The notes under the pieces: generated by a model
The model's input: the letters and a program-made list of their open reading frames with translations, nothing else
Databases searched by the model: none
What the model was told of the DNA's origin: nothing
Made by a program: the position numbers and the translations under genes
From: Ancylomarina euxina
GTDB lineage: Bacteria; Bacteroidota; Bacteroidia; Bacteroidales; Marinifilaceae
NCBI RefSeq assembly: GCF_003863355.1
Contig: NZ_QQWG01000002.1
Location: 124,001 to 188,000, forward strand
Reading direction: 5' to 3'
Length of the DNA stretch: 64,000 nt
Shown here: one piece after another, positions 53,945-63,322 of the stretch
Layout of the letters: every line of letters begins with the position of its first letter
Position numbering within the stretch: the first letter of the stretch is position 1

Positions 53945-54616
53945 TTACTGCTGCATTAAGCGCATTAGGTCTTGTCTATTTAGGATTTTAATTTCACGAC
54001 GATTCACTTCTATCATGCCTTCTTGTTCCATTTCTTTTAGACTTCGAGCAAAGGATGGGCGAGTCACGCCAAAGAACTGTGCCATCTCTGCCTGAGATTT
54101 TGGAAGTTCTATTTTTTCTTTATCTGGAGCTGCTTGTTTTAATATGAAGTTCGCAAGCTTTCCTTTAATGGTCTTAAAACTTAAAAAGAGAAGTTTCTGA
54201 GCTAAGAATTGAGAGCGATTTGATATGGAATTAAGATAGTTAACCAAGAAAACCTTGTTGTCCTGAAAAAGCTCAATCACTGCTTGTTTATCAAGGAAAA
54301 ATATTTCTACATCAGCATTGGCAGTAACATTCACCGGAAACTGATTTTTCTGTCCAAAAAGAAAAGCTGAAGCAATAGGGTAGGGCGCCATAATATCTTC
54401 AATCTTAATTGTTTTTCCTGAAGGATCGAGCATCTCACCTTTTACACTTCCTTTAAGAACAATCATTAAGTTTTCGCAACGATCTTCACGAAAAGCTACC
54501 ATATCTCCCTTTTGATATTTTCGTATACGGTATTGAATCTTTTCGATAATAAGATCCATTTCGTCGGCAGTTATGCCCCTAAAAACGGGTGATTGTATGA
54601 GTTGTTGACTTAGCAT
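53945..54616 (-). CDS. Crp/Fnr family transcriptional regulator
   Basis: A 223-residue protein with an N-terminal cyclic-nucleotide-binding-type beta-roll (about 15-125, e.g. GDMVAFREDRCENLMIVLKG) and a C-terminal winged HTH (SQAEMAQFFGVTRPSFARSLKEMEQEGMI). The N-terminal Fe-S cysteines of FNR are absent, so it is not an FNR-type oxygen sensor; a haem or other ligand is possible. It is immediately upstream of the flavodiiron gene and probably controls it, as HcpR-like regulators control nitrosative-stress genes in related anaerobes. This is inference. Confidence 0.88.
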   Translation of the reverse strand: MLSQQLIQSPVFRGITADEMDLIIEKIQYRIRKYQKGDMVAFREDRCENLMIVLKGSVKGEMLDPSGKTIKIEDIMAPYPIASAFLFGQKNQFPVNVTANADVEIFFLDKQAVIELFQDNKVFLVNYLNSISNRSQFLAQKLLFLSFKTIKGKLANFILKQAAPDKEKIELPKSQAEMAQFFGVTRPSFARSLKEMEQEGMIEVNRREIKILNRQDLMRLMQQ

Positions 54617-54736
54617 TTTCTATTTTATAAATTCAAGACTAAGATATCTTTATTTTTTTATTTGTAAGCTTGATGGAATGAAAAAAGCGACTCATTTTAA
54701 ATGAATCGCTTTAGATATCTTGTTTCGAGTAGAATT

Positions 54737-56146
54737 CTAGTTAGAATACTGATCAATAATCATCTTAATTGCTCTTTGGCAAGCCGGGCAGAATTCGTCG
54801 TGACGTGTAAACATGATACAGTTTGCTGCACTACGATATAAACCCTTCGACTTATACTGAGCTCCCTCAAAAGCACCAACTTTACCACTGTGCTTCATAT
54901 TAGCTAATAGTTTATCATCCCAGGTTCTTTTCTTGATAAAGAATTCTTCCATAACTTTTTCGTCAACTTTAGCTTTACGCATTTCTACACGTTTTTTCTG
55001 AATAGCTATACTGTGCTCGTCATATTTCTCTTTTTCCCAAGGTGTAGGAATTGGCGTGCCAGGTGTTACAATATCTTTCCACTTGATGGTTTCAGGATCA
55101 GTATTAGCCGTTACATTTAACTCCCAGGGTTCCATATGCTCAGCATCCATTTCGTAGGCAGTTGCCGATGTATAATATTCATCAGCCAAGTCAGCAAAGT
55201 GATGACCAAATTCGTGTACAAATAAATATTCCTGGAAAGCATTATTAACGGCTGCAGTTATATATAAGTTATAAATACCGCCACCGCCATAAATGGAATC
55301 ATTCATTAGAATGGCTGTAAATTCGTAAGGAACGGCAGCTGCAGCATTGCGAATGGTTTTGTTATCGTATCCTAAAGCATATCGTTCAGAATCAAAAGCA
55401 CCATAAGTTACTGAAAGGGCAGAACGCGTATGAATATCCTGATGAGGATGGTTAACACCTGAATCTGGAGACGGTGTTTCTACCGCTCTGATTGAGAATT
55501 TGTCTTTAAAAGAAGCGTATGGTTCAGTGTTTAAAAGAACCTCTGCAAAACGCTGAGCATCTTTCTTGAATTTAGCCATATCTTTCTTGGCATAACCTTC
55601 ACCCAATACCACAATGTCGACTTGCTTTTCAGGTTTCCCATTCACAACAATATCAATTGTATTGTAATGATTTGTTACAGGATTGGTAAATGCACGATGA
55701 TGTTTAGGATTTACCTTATAAGTCCAAACTGGATCGAAACCATTTTTGATGTTTCTTTTTAAGATGGTAACATTTACTTCACTCTTGGGCCATGGAAAAC
55801 GTAGCGACTCGTGAAAGCTTCCCCACTCAGTATCCGCTTCAGGGGTTGTTTCCCACTCCCCATAAATACTTGCAAAACCACGAGAGTAAAGCAATTTCCC
55901 TGACTTAGGATCTTTTACTTCGAAAAAATATTTTCCTAATTTCAATTCATCAATCAATACAGTCTTACTTCCTGCCCATTCACCATCATTTACCATTTGA
56001 TCGAAAGCAAAATGTTCTTCTTCTGAGTTGCCAACATGATTGTAATCCAATCGCATGGTAGCAGAAGTAAAATAATCTGCATATTGTGCCTGAGCAAAAG
56101 TGGAAAAGCCCACTAGGATTAAGGCAAATACAAAAATCTTTTTCAT
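54737..56146 (-). CDS. secreted M64-family (IgA peptidase-type) metallopeptidase
   Basis: A 469-residue protein with a signal peptide (MKKIFVFALILVGFSTFAQAQ), an N-terminal beta-rich domain (about 22-150), and a zinc peptidase domain with HEFGHHFADLADEY: HExxH plus a third ligand two turns later and the family's ADEYY. It belongs to M64, named for an IgA-cleaving enzyme, but the substrate of this marine-type homologue is unknown. The track start (56248) adds 34 implausible residues; the ATG at 56146 starts a normal signal peptide. The upstream gap 56147-56412 shows no other gene. Confidence 0.9.
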   Translation of the reverse strand: MKKIFVFALILVGFSTFAQAQYADYFTSATMRLDYNHVGNSEEEHFAFDQMVNDGEWAGSKTVLIDELKLGKYFFEVKDPKSGKLLYSRGFASIYGEWETTPEADTEWGSFHESLRFPWPKSEVNVTILKRNIKNGFDPVWTYKVNPKHHRAFTNPVTNHYNTIDIVVNGKPEKQVDIVVLGEGYAKKDMAKFKKDAQRFAEVLLNTEPYASFKDKFSIRAVETPSPDSGVNHPHQDIHTRSALSVTYGAFDSERYALGYDNKTIRNAAAAVPYEFTAILMNDSIYGGGGIYNLYITAAVNNAFQEYLFVHEFGHHFADLADEYYTSATAYEMDAEHMEPWELNVTANTDPETIKWKDIVTPGTPIPTPWEKEKYDEHSIAIQKKRVEMRKAKVDEKVMEEFFIKKRTWDDKLLANMKHSGKVGAFEGAQYKSKGLYRSAANCIMFTRHDEFCPACQRAIKMIIDQYSN

Positions 56147-56412
56147 AGTATTAGTGTTTAGCTTGTTTTTCTTTAAGCTCACAAGATAAGGAATATCTCC
56201 TTTAGGAAAGATGCTTAATGTCATAAACCCATTTGTCACAATTTTCATGGTATTATGAATTTGCTGAGTTAAAATATAGATATTCTTATAAATTATGATG
56301 GATATTTTTGAGGATATTTTAATTTTGTCGAATATTGGATTGACTCGTATAAATTATCATACTTTTATATGAAATTGATCTGATACTGATCTTTAAATGA
56401 CTTATTGAAAAA

Positions 56413-57165
56413 ATGAAATACATTTTATTCCCTTTTAAACTGATATACAAAATTTACTTTTTACTTTATTTTGTATTGACTTTAGTGCTATTTTACCCAC
56501 TATTCAAGTTTTTCCTATCTAAGAAAGAACGCTTCCCGGCTGCTTTTAAAATAATTAGAGTCTATGCCAGAGTCTGGTTATATGGGTCGGGTATTTATTT
56601 ACGAGTTAAGGGGAAAGAGAATATTCTTAGAGATCAACCCTTTTTAATTTGTTCCAATCATACTTCATTTCTCGATCCAGCACCTTTATATGCGATTTTC
56701 GATCAGCATTTTGTTTTTACAGGTAAAAAGGAAATTGAAAAGTGGCCTTTATTCCATATTTTCTATACTTCAGGTATGAATATATTGGTTGATAGACATA
56801 ACAGATTAGGAGCCTTAAAGAGTTTTAAAGCTATGATGGATGTCGTAAAAGAAGGTCACCCTTTGGTTATTTTACCAGAAGGAACTATTCCAACTCATGC
56901 ACCAAAATTAGGAGAGTTTAAGTCTGGGGCGGTATCAATTGCGATTCAAATGGGCATTCCAATTTTACCAGTTACTCAAACTACTAATTGGAAAAGACTT
57001 CAGCGTGCTAGTTTGTTTAAAGGAAATGCATGTCCAGGTGTTGCTGAGGTTGTCATCCATCCTCCTATATCTACCGAAGGATATATTAAGAAAGATGCAG
57101 ATGCTTTACAAGAAAAACTTAAGGCAATTATAAATCAGCCTTTACAAGAAAAATATGGCGTATAA
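56413..57165 (+). CDS. plsC: 1-acyl-glycerol-3-phosphate acyltransferase, PlsC family
   Basis: A 250-residue membrane-associated acyltransferase with an N-terminal hydrophobic anchor (about 8-35). The catalytic HX4D is in CSNHTSFLDPAP and the glycerophosphate-binding motif is in LVILPEGTIP. It makes phosphatidate from lysophosphatidate in phospholipid synthesis, though some homologues acylate other lipids. It stands alone and ends in a long terminator. Confidence 0.9.
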   Translation: MKYILFPFKLIYKIYFLLYFVLTLVLFYPLFKFFLSKKERFPAAFKIIRVYARVWLYGSGIYLRVKGKENILRDQPFLICSNHTSFLDPAPLYAIFDQHFVFTGKKEIEKWPLFHIFYTSGMNILVDRHNRLGALKSFKAMMDVVKEGHPLVILPEGTIPTHAPKLGEFKSGAVSIAIQMGIPILPVTQTTNWKRLQRASLFKGNACPGVAEVVIHPPISTEGYIKKDADALQEKLKAIINQPLQEKYGV

Positions 57166-57200
57166 AGCAAAGTCATATTTTAGAAATTAAAGAAAATATA

Positions 57201-57245
57201 AAAGGCTTGCCCTTAAGTGAAAACTTAGGGGCAAGCCTTTTTTAT
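57201..57245 (+). terminator. long terminator after plsC
   Basis: An 18-bp stem (AAAGGCTTGCCCTTAAGT / ACTTAGGGGCAAGCCTTT, one wobble) with a GAAA tetraloop and a T run. It lies between convergent genes. Confidence 0.92.
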
Positions 57246-57260
57246 CTTTTAAGGAGATAT

Positions 57261-58112
57261 TTAATCTTGATTAACCTTGATCAGGTGGATGTCAAAAATT
57301 AGAGTAGCTCCTCCAGGAATAGGTCCTGTTCCTCTTGATCCGTAAGCCAAATGTGATGGAATTAAAAGTTTGCCTTTACCGCCTTCTTTAAAATAGGGGA
57401 TGCCTTCTGTCCAGCCTTTAATTACTTTTTGTAAATCAAAAGAAATGCCATCTGATTTACTGCTGTCGAATTCAGAGTCATTTATGAAATAACCTTTGTA
57501 GGCAACGGTAACATTTGAACTGGCCGTAGGTTGTGTACCAGTTCCTTCTTCTTCAATGACGTAATATAAACCCGATTCGGTTTTTTGTGCATTGAGATCA
57601 TTTTCTGCTATATATGTTGTGATCTCGTACTCATTTTTACTTTCATAAAGTGAGTCTATATCATCGAATACTTCTATCAATTTAATATCAAAAATAAGGA
57701 CGGAACCTGCAGGAATGGAACCATTACTAGAATTTCCATATGCAAGGTGAGCAGGTATTAAAAGCTTACCACTGCCACCTTCTTTAAAATGGCTTATCCC
57801 TTCTGCCCATCCCGGAATTACTTGTTGTAAGTAGGTATAAATACCATTTGAATCACTTTCATCAAATACGTCCCCATTTGTAAGATAACCTTTGTATGAT
57901 GCATTGACGTACGAATCTGGATTTGCTTCTTTACCAGTCCCAGCCTCGTCAATCACATAATACAAACCTGTGCTACTCTTTTTTGCATCTAGCTTATGTG
58001 TTTGGACATATTCAATAATATCTTTCTCGTTTTCTTCGATGTAATTTGTTTCTTCGTTTTTGCTACAAGAAGCAAAAAGACAAATTGCTAAAATAAATAG
58101 GGTGTATTTCAT
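57261..58112 (-). CDS. lipoprotein with two FKBP-type peptidyl-prolyl isomerase domains
   Basis: A 283-residue protein with a lipoprotein signal (lipobox LFASC) and two tandem FKBP domains (about 45-155 and 170-280). They are clearly duplicates: STGLYYVIDEAGTG versus ESGLYYVIEEEGTG, and GGSGKLLIPAHLAYG versus GGKGKLLIPSHLAYG. FKBP active-site positions (VIPGW / VIKGW and FDIKLIEV / FDIHLIKV) are kept in both, so both may be active. It probably assists folding of periplasmic or outer-membrane proteins. Confidence 0.92.
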   Translation of the reverse strand: MKYTLFILAICLFASCSKNEETNYIEENEKDIIEYVQTHKLDAKKSSTGLYYVIDEAGTGKEANPDSYVNASYKGYLTNGDVFDESDSNGIYTYLQQVIPGWAEGISHFKEGGSGKLLIPAHLAYGNSSNGSIPAGSVLIFDIKLIEVFDDIDSLYESKNEYEITTYIAENDLNAQKTESGLYYVIEEEGTGTQPTASSNVTVAYKGYFINDSEFDSSKSDGISFDLQKVIKGWTEGIPYFKEGGKGKLLIPSHLAYGSRGTGPIPGGATLIFDIHLIKVNQD

Positions 58113-58225
58113 ATCTCATTTTTTTTGTTGCGGTCAAATATAGTAAAAACTACAAGTTTTAAAAGGGTATAGTATCTCACTCTTTATATACATCATCAGG
58201 CTTTTAAAAAATACTTTTAAAAAAG

Positions 58226-58254
58226 ATTTTTAAAGATGATGCATCTTTTAAAAA
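58226..58254. promoter_or_regulatory. AT-rich dyad upstream of the ROK gene (operator candidate)
   Basis: AAAGATG-ATG-CATCTTT is flanked by T5 and A5 tracts, giving a near-perfect 28-bp palindrome about 50 bp before the ROK start. CTTTTAAAAA-like words precede it. NagC/Mlc-type ROK repressors bind AT-rich palindromes of this kind. Confidence 0.5.
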
Positions 58255-58302
58255 TATTTATACTTTTATCACGAAAATTAATCCAAACTAAAAAAAGTCA
58301 GA

Positions 58303-59529
58303 TTGAGACCAGAATTCAAATATGAGAAAGAGGTTGCTGGAACAGCAAATGCCAGAAAACGAAAATTGGAGCAATACCGTAAAATTGTTTCCCATGTTTA
58401 CCAGAATGGAAAAGCCTCTATTGCCGAAATTGTGAAGTATTCAAAAATGAGTCAGCCTTTGGTTGCTGCATTGGTTGATGATTTGATTGGTTTCGGAATC
58501 TTACTTGATGATGGTATCGGTGAGTCTATAGGTGGTAGACGACCAAATTTATATTGCATAAATCCAGAATATCAATATGTGATTGGTGTTGATATCAATT
58601 TACATACGCTTAATATTGCTCTATTTGATTTAAATAATAAGCTTGTTTGCAGGGAAGAATACAAAAACTGTGAACTGGAAAATTCACCTAAGTATACTGA
58701 TGATTTAGTTATTAGGGTTAATCAGATGCTCACAAAAATGAATTTAACCGCAGGAAAAATTCTTTCCATGGGCGTTTCAATACCGGGTTTAGTTGATGCT
58801 AAAAACGGTATTTCGTTTACGCATTTGTCTTTTACAAAAGAAGGCTTGAGTGCTTATTTGAGTGAGAAACTTGGTTTTTCTGTTGTATTAGATAATGATG
58901 CTAGAATGATGGCTTTGGGGGAAAAAGCATTTGGAAAGGCAAAAGGTAAGAAGGATGTTCTGTGTCTCAATCTTAGTAACGGGATAGGTCTTGGTGTCAT
59001 ATTAAATGGGCAGTTATATTGTGGAAAGAATGGTTTTGCAGGTGAATTTGGACACATACTAATTGATCCGGATGGCGACCTCTGTTATTGCGGGAAAATA
59101 GGCTGTTTAGAAACTTTAATCTCCGGAACAATTTTGGTCAAAAATATCAGAGAGGCTGTAGATAAAGGACAACCAAGTTTATTAAGCCAATATAAAGAAG
59201 AAGGTCATAATATTGATTTAAGAGCAGTGGTAAGTGCTATTATTAACGGTGATCAGTTTGCTATTGATCAGCTGAATAAGATGAGTGAATATTTGGGTAA
59301 AGGACTGGTGACTTTAATTCACCTTCTCAATCCGGAAATGATCATCCTGGGAGGACGATTGGCTCATACTGGAAAATATATTGTAGACCCTGTAAATATG
59401 GTTCTGAATAAATATGCAATGGAAAGGATTAGTTCTGAAACAGAGGTGGTTTGTTCTGATTTATTGGATGATGCAGCCTTAATGGGAACCCTGTCCAATG
59501 TTATGAAAGAAGTTTTAAGAATAAGTTAA
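58303..59529 (+). CDS. ROK family transcriptional regulator (NagC/Mlc-like)
   Basis: A 408-residue protein with an N-terminal winged HTH (about 20-80, KASIAEIVKYSKMSQPLVAALVDDLI) fused to a ROK sugar-kinase-fold domain (IGVDINLHTLNIALFD, GVSIPGLVDA, NLSNGIGLGVIL). The structural zinc motif CYCGKIGCLE and the sugar-binding ExGH region (AGEFGHILI) are intact. The track start is TTG 58303 and no better ATG is in frame. It probably represses the downstream sugar genes and its own promoter, with an N-acetylhexosamine or its phosphate as inducer; the ligand is inferred from the neighbours. Confidence 0.88.
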   Translation: MRPEFKYEKEVAGTANARKRKLEQYRKIVSHVYQNGKASIAEIVKYSKMSQPLVAALVDDLIGFGILLDDGIGESIGGRRPNLYCINPEYQYVIGVDINLHTLNIALFDLNNKLVCREEYKNCELENSPKYTDDLVIRVNQMLTKMNLTAGKILSMGVSIPGLVDAKNGISFTHLSFTKEGLSAYLSEKLGFSVVLDNDARMMALGEKAFGKAKGKKDVLCLNLSNGIGLGVILNGQLYCGKNGFAGEFGHILIDPDGDLCYCGKIGCLETLISGTILVKNIREAVDKGQPSLLSQYKEEGHNIDLRAVVSAIINGDQFAIDQLNKMSEYLGKGLVTLIHLLNPEMIILGGRLAHTGKYIVDPVNMVLNKYAMERISSETEVVCSDLLDDAALMGTLSNVMKEVLRIS

Positions 59530-59636
59530 GATATAAATAGATAAGTTTTAGAAAGAAGTTATTTGGGGCATTCGAAGAACTAATGAGTGATTGTCTACTG
59601 ACTTACTTGTGACAGACATATAAAATTTAAAATCAT

Positions 59637-60536
59637 ATGAAACCGACATTATTAGTACTTGCAGCAGGAATGGGAAGCCGATATGGTGGATTAAAACAAA
59701 TTGATCCAATTGGCCCATCTCAAGAAACGATTATTGATTATTCAATTCATGATGCTATTGCAGCAGGATTTGGTAAAATCGTTTTTGTCATAAGAGAAGG
59801 ATTTGAAAAAGAATTTAAAGAGCTCTTTGATTCAAAACTTGCAGGGAAAATAGAAGTGGGCTATGTGAATCAAGAAATTGAAAAAGTACCAGAAGGTTCA
59901 TCTTATAATTTAGATAGAGAGAAGCCTTGGGGAACTGGTCATGCAATTTTAATGGCCAAGGAATGCATTAACGAGCCATTTGCAGTTATTAATGCTGACG
60001 ACTATTATGGTGTAGAGGCATTTATGACTATGGCAGATTTCTTAAAGAACTCGATTTCAGAACAAGAATATGCTATGGTTGGGTACAAGCTTGCCAATAC
60101 CATTTCCGAAAATGGGTCTGTTTCTCGTGGTGTTTGTTCTACGAATGTAATTGAGCATTTAGAGACAGTTGTTGAACGAATTCATATCGAAAAACTTTCA
60201 GAAGGAATTGCTTATAAAGAAGATGATAAATGGATTCCTCTTGCTGGAGACACAACGGTTTCAATGAATTTCTGGGGTTTTAAACCTCAACTTTTTGAGC
60301 ATTTAGAAGACCAATTTAGAAGCTTTTTAGCAGAAGCTGGACAGGAGTTAAAATCAGAATTTTTTATTCCTTCCGTTGTTGCTAAGATAATTGATGGTGG
60401 TAATACAAGTGTTAAAGTGTTAAAGTCAGATGCTCAATGGTTTGGTGTGACTTATCGTGAGGACAAGGAAAAAGCGGCTAAAGCTATTTTAGAACTGGTT
60501 GAACAAGGTGTATACCCAGCAAAATTATGGAATTAA
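59637..60536 (+). CDS. sugar-1-phosphate nucleotidyltransferase
   Basis: A 299-residue enzyme of the GalU/RmlA-type nucleotidyltransferase superfamily. The N-terminal nucleotide loop is LAAGMGSRYGGLKQ, the metal Asp site is INADDYYG, and WGTGHAILMAKE shapes the sugar site. It lacks the left-handed helix acetyltransferase domain of GlmU. Next to a phosphohexomutase and a NahK-like kinase it is best read as the enzyme that turns a HexNAc-1-phosphate (or hexose-1-phosphate) into an NDP-sugar. Confidence 0.85.
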   Translation: MKPTLLVLAAGMGSRYGGLKQIDPIGPSQETIIDYSIHDAIAAGFGKIVFVIREGFEKEFKELFDSKLAGKIEVGYVNQEIEKVPEGSSYNLDREKPWGTGHAILMAKECINEPFAVINADDYYGVEAFMTMADFLKNSISEQEYAMVGYKLANTISENGSVSRGVCSTNVIEHLETVVERIHIEKLSEGIAYKEDDKWIPLAGDTTVSMNFWGFKPQLFEHLEDQFRSFLAEAGQELKSEFFIPSVVAKIIDGGNTSVKVLKSDAQWFGVTYREDKEKAAKAILELVEQGVYPAKLWN

Positions 60537-60596
60537 TTAATGCCTTAACGTAGGTGTTTGCTAAATAGAATGAAATTACCCTAAAGAAGAATTACA

Positions 60597-61976
60597 ATGA
60601 CTTTAATTAAATCAATATCTGGAATTAGAGGCACAATAGGAGGCAGACCTGGTCAGGCTCTAACACCTATGGATGTAGTAAGTATTGCTGGAGCTTTTGG
60701 TATGTGGCTTCAAAAAAGTGGTGCTTCAAAAAAGCTAGTGATTGGTCGTGATGCGAGAATCAGTGGTGAAATGGTAAACCAACTTGTTGTAGGTTCTTTA
60801 ATTTCAGTTGGGATTGAAGTCATTGATCTTGGCTTAGCAACAACTCCAACTGTGGAAATGGCTGTGACCGACATGAATGCTGGTGGCGGTATTATTATTA
60901 CAGCGAGCCACAATCCTAAGAACTGGAATGCACTGAAATTATTGAATAGTAAAGGTGAATTTATCTCTGATCAGGATGGAAAGGATTTACTTAAGTTGGT
61001 TGAAGATAAAAATTACACCTATAACGAGGTTGATGATCTGGGTTCCTATTCAAAAGACGAAAGTTATTTAGATAAGCATATCCAACACATACTTGATTTG
61101 GATTTAGTAGATGCTGATGCTATTGCTGCCTCTGATTTTTCAGTAGCAGTTGATGCTGTAAACTCCGTGGGTGGGATTGCTATTCCTCGCCTTTTAAAAG
61201 CTCTGGGTGTTAATAAAGTGACCGAAATCAATTGTGTGCCCGATGGGAATTTTGCTCATAATCCAGAACCACTTCCTGAAAACATCGTGGAGATTAGTGA
61301 ACTGGTAAAGAAGGAAAAGCTAGATCTGGGAATCATCGTCGATCCTGATGTAGACCGTTTAGCTCTTGTTTGTAATGATGGAACTCCCTTTGGTGAAGAA
61401 TATACGTTAGTATCTGTTGCTGACTATGTGCTTCAGCATACCAAAGGGGCTTTAGTTGCCAATTTATCATCGACTATGGCTTTACGCGAGATTGCAGAAA
61501 AGCATGGCGTTGAATTTTTCGAATCAGCAGTTGGTGAAGTTAATGTGGTGAGAGAAATGAACAAGCAAACTGCTGCCATTGGTGGCGAAGGTAACGGAGG
61601 CGTGATATATCCAGAATTGCATAACGGTCGAGATGCTCTTGTTGGTGTAGCTTTATTTCTGACTTACTTGGCTAAGAGTAAGATGACTTCTGCTGAATTG
61701 CGAGCGACTTATCCTGATTATAAGATTGAAAAACAGAAAATTGAACTAGAAGGAGTTGCAGACTTAGATAGTATTTTGGAACAAGTTCGTAGAAAATTTA
61801 TCGATTACCCAAGCAATACGATTGACGGATTAAAAATCACTTTCCCAGAAGGGTGGGTACATATGAGAAAATCGAATACCGAACAAATCATACGAATTTA
61901 TGCGGAAGCAACAACTGCAAAATATGCAAAGGACTTGGCTGAATGTGTCAAGCAATTAATGGCAGTTACAGCTTAA
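60597..61976 (+). CDS. glmM: phosphohexomutase, phosphoglucosamine mutase-like
   Basis: A 459-residue alpha-D-phosphohexomutase. The phosphoserine is in ITASHNPKNWNALK, the Mg2+ loop is VDPDVDRLAL, the sugar-specificity loop reads GGEGNGGVIYPELHNGRDA and the C-terminal phosphate-binding loop is RKSNTEQIIRIYAEA. The GGEGNGG loop differs from the GGEQSGH of enterobacterial GlmM and resembles archaeal-type phosphoglucosamine mutases. It interconverts hexose(amine)-6-P and -1-P, linking salvage to cell-wall precursors. 60 bp after the nucleotidyltransferase. Confidence 0.88.
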   Translation: MTLIKSISGIRGTIGGRPGQALTPMDVVSIAGAFGMWLQKSGASKKLVIGRDARISGEMVNQLVVGSLISVGIEVIDLGLATTPTVEMAVTDMNAGGGIIITASHNPKNWNALKLLNSKGEFISDQDGKDLLKLVEDKNYTYNEVDDLGSYSKDESYLDKHIQHILDLDLVDADAIAASDFSVAVDAVNSVGGIAIPRLLKALGVNKVTEINCVPDGNFAHNPEPLPENIVEISELVKKEKLDLGIIVDPDVDRLALVCNDGTPFGEEYTLVSVADYVLQHTKGALVANLSSTMALREIAEKHGVEFFESAVGEVNVVREMNKQTAAIGGEGNGGVIYPELHNGRDALVGVALFLTYLAKSKMTSAELRATYPDYKIEKQKIELEGVADLDSILEQVRRKFIDYPSNTIDGLKITFPEGWVHMRKSNTEQIIRIYAEATTAKYAKDLAECVKQLMAVTA

Positions 61977-62039
61977 ATGTGTCTTTTTCAGACATAAAGA
62001 ATATGAAATCGAATTATTAACTTAAATAAACCCATCATT

Positions 62040-63263
62040 ATGACTAACACACACAATGTAAATATTCAATCAAAGAACTTTGTCCTTCCTTTGATTATCG
62101 TGGGAGTGATGTTCTTTGCAATTGGTTTTGCATTAGGTATCAACTCTTATATTATCCCACTGCTAAATACAGCTTTGGATATTTCTTCAGGTGAATCTTA
62201 TTTAGTGATAGCGGCGACTTTTTCAGCCTTTCTGATTTTTGGCTATCCAGCTTCATTAGTGATTGGCAAAATAGGATATAAACGAACAATGGCTTTGTCT
62301 TTCCTGATGTTTGCTCTTGGTTTTTATTTATTTATCCCATCGGCGCAAATGGAGAGTTTACCTCTTTTCTTAGTGGCTTCGTTTATTAGTGGTATGGGAA
62401 ATACCTTTTTGCAGGCTTCAGTGAATCCATATATTACCATATTAGGACCCATGGAGAGTGCGGCAAAGCGTATGAGTTATATGGGTATTGCGAATAAATT
62501 AGCCTGGCCAATTGCTCCCTTATTTTTAGCCTTGATCATAGGTAAAGATGTAGAGAATGTTTCACTTACTGATATCAACATACCTTTTTACATTATAATC
62601 GGCGTATTTGTTCTTTTAGGTGTATTGGCACTTCTTGCAAAACTTCCTGAGGTAAAAGCTGTTGGTGAAGATGAAGATTCTGATGATGTCTGTTTATATG
62701 CAGAAAGCAAAACGTCTATTTGGCAGTTCCCACACTTATTGTTAGGTGTACTTGCACTTTTCTTATATGTTGGTGTTGAAACGGTATCCTTAGGAACTCT
62801 TGTTGATTATGCAACCAGTTTGGGTTTAGCTAATGCTGAATATTATGCATGGATTGCTCCAATAGGCATGGTTCTGGGCTATATCTGTGGAGCTGCTTTG
62901 ATACCTAAGTATCTAGGTCAGGCTACAGCCTTGAGAATTTGTGCTGTTACAGCTTTGTTTGGATCACTAATGGTTGTTTTCTCTCCTGAAGAATACTCTA
63001 TTTACTTTATTGCATTCATGGCCTTAGGTTGTTCGTTAATGTGGCCAGCATTGTGGCCTTTAGCAATGACTGACTTAGGTAAGTTTACCAAGACAGGATC
63101 ATCTTTAATGGTTATAGCCATTGTAGGTGGGGCTTTAATTCCAACCGTTTATGGTTTTATGAAAGATGTTATTGGAGCACAAGACGCCTATTGGATCTGT
63201 GTTCCTTGTTTCCTTTATATTCTTTATTACGGATTGAAAGGACATAAAATCAGAACAAAATAA
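62040..63263 (+). CDS. sugar MFS transporter (FHS/GluP-like)
   Basis: A 407-residue, 12-segment transporter of the fucose/glucose/galactose:H+ symporter group, which lacks the classical first MFS motif but has IPLLNTALDISSGESYLVIAATFSAFLIFGYP and a long gap loop after segment 6. A second-half signature, MWPALWPLAMTDLGKFTKTGSSLMV, is typical of Bacteroidota sugar transporters. The likely cargo is a free hexose or N-acetylhexosamine, inferred from the ROK, mutase and kinase neighbours. Confidence 0.88.
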   Translation: MTNTHNVNIQSKNFVLPLIIVGVMFFAIGFALGINSYIIPLLNTALDISSGESYLVIAATFSAFLIFGYPASLVIGKIGYKRTMALSFLMFALGFYLFIPSAQMESLPLFLVASFISGMGNTFLQASVNPYITILGPMESAAKRMSYMGIANKLAWPIAPLFLALIIGKDVENVSLTDINIPFYIIIGVFVLLGVLALLAKLPEVKAVGEDEDSDDVCLYAESKTSIWQFPHLLLGVLALFLYVGVETVSLGTLVDYATSLGLANAEYYAWIAPIGMVLGYICGAALIPKYLGQATALRICAVTALFGSLMVVFSPEEYSIYFIAFMALGCSLMWPALWPLAMTDLGKFTKTGSSLMVIAIVGGALIPTVYGFMKDVIGAQDAYWICVPCFLYILYYGLKGHKIRTK

Positions 63264-63322
63264 AATATGATCATTGAGATATGTTCAATTTTGTTGAGCA
63301 TACTCTTATTTACAGATAGATT

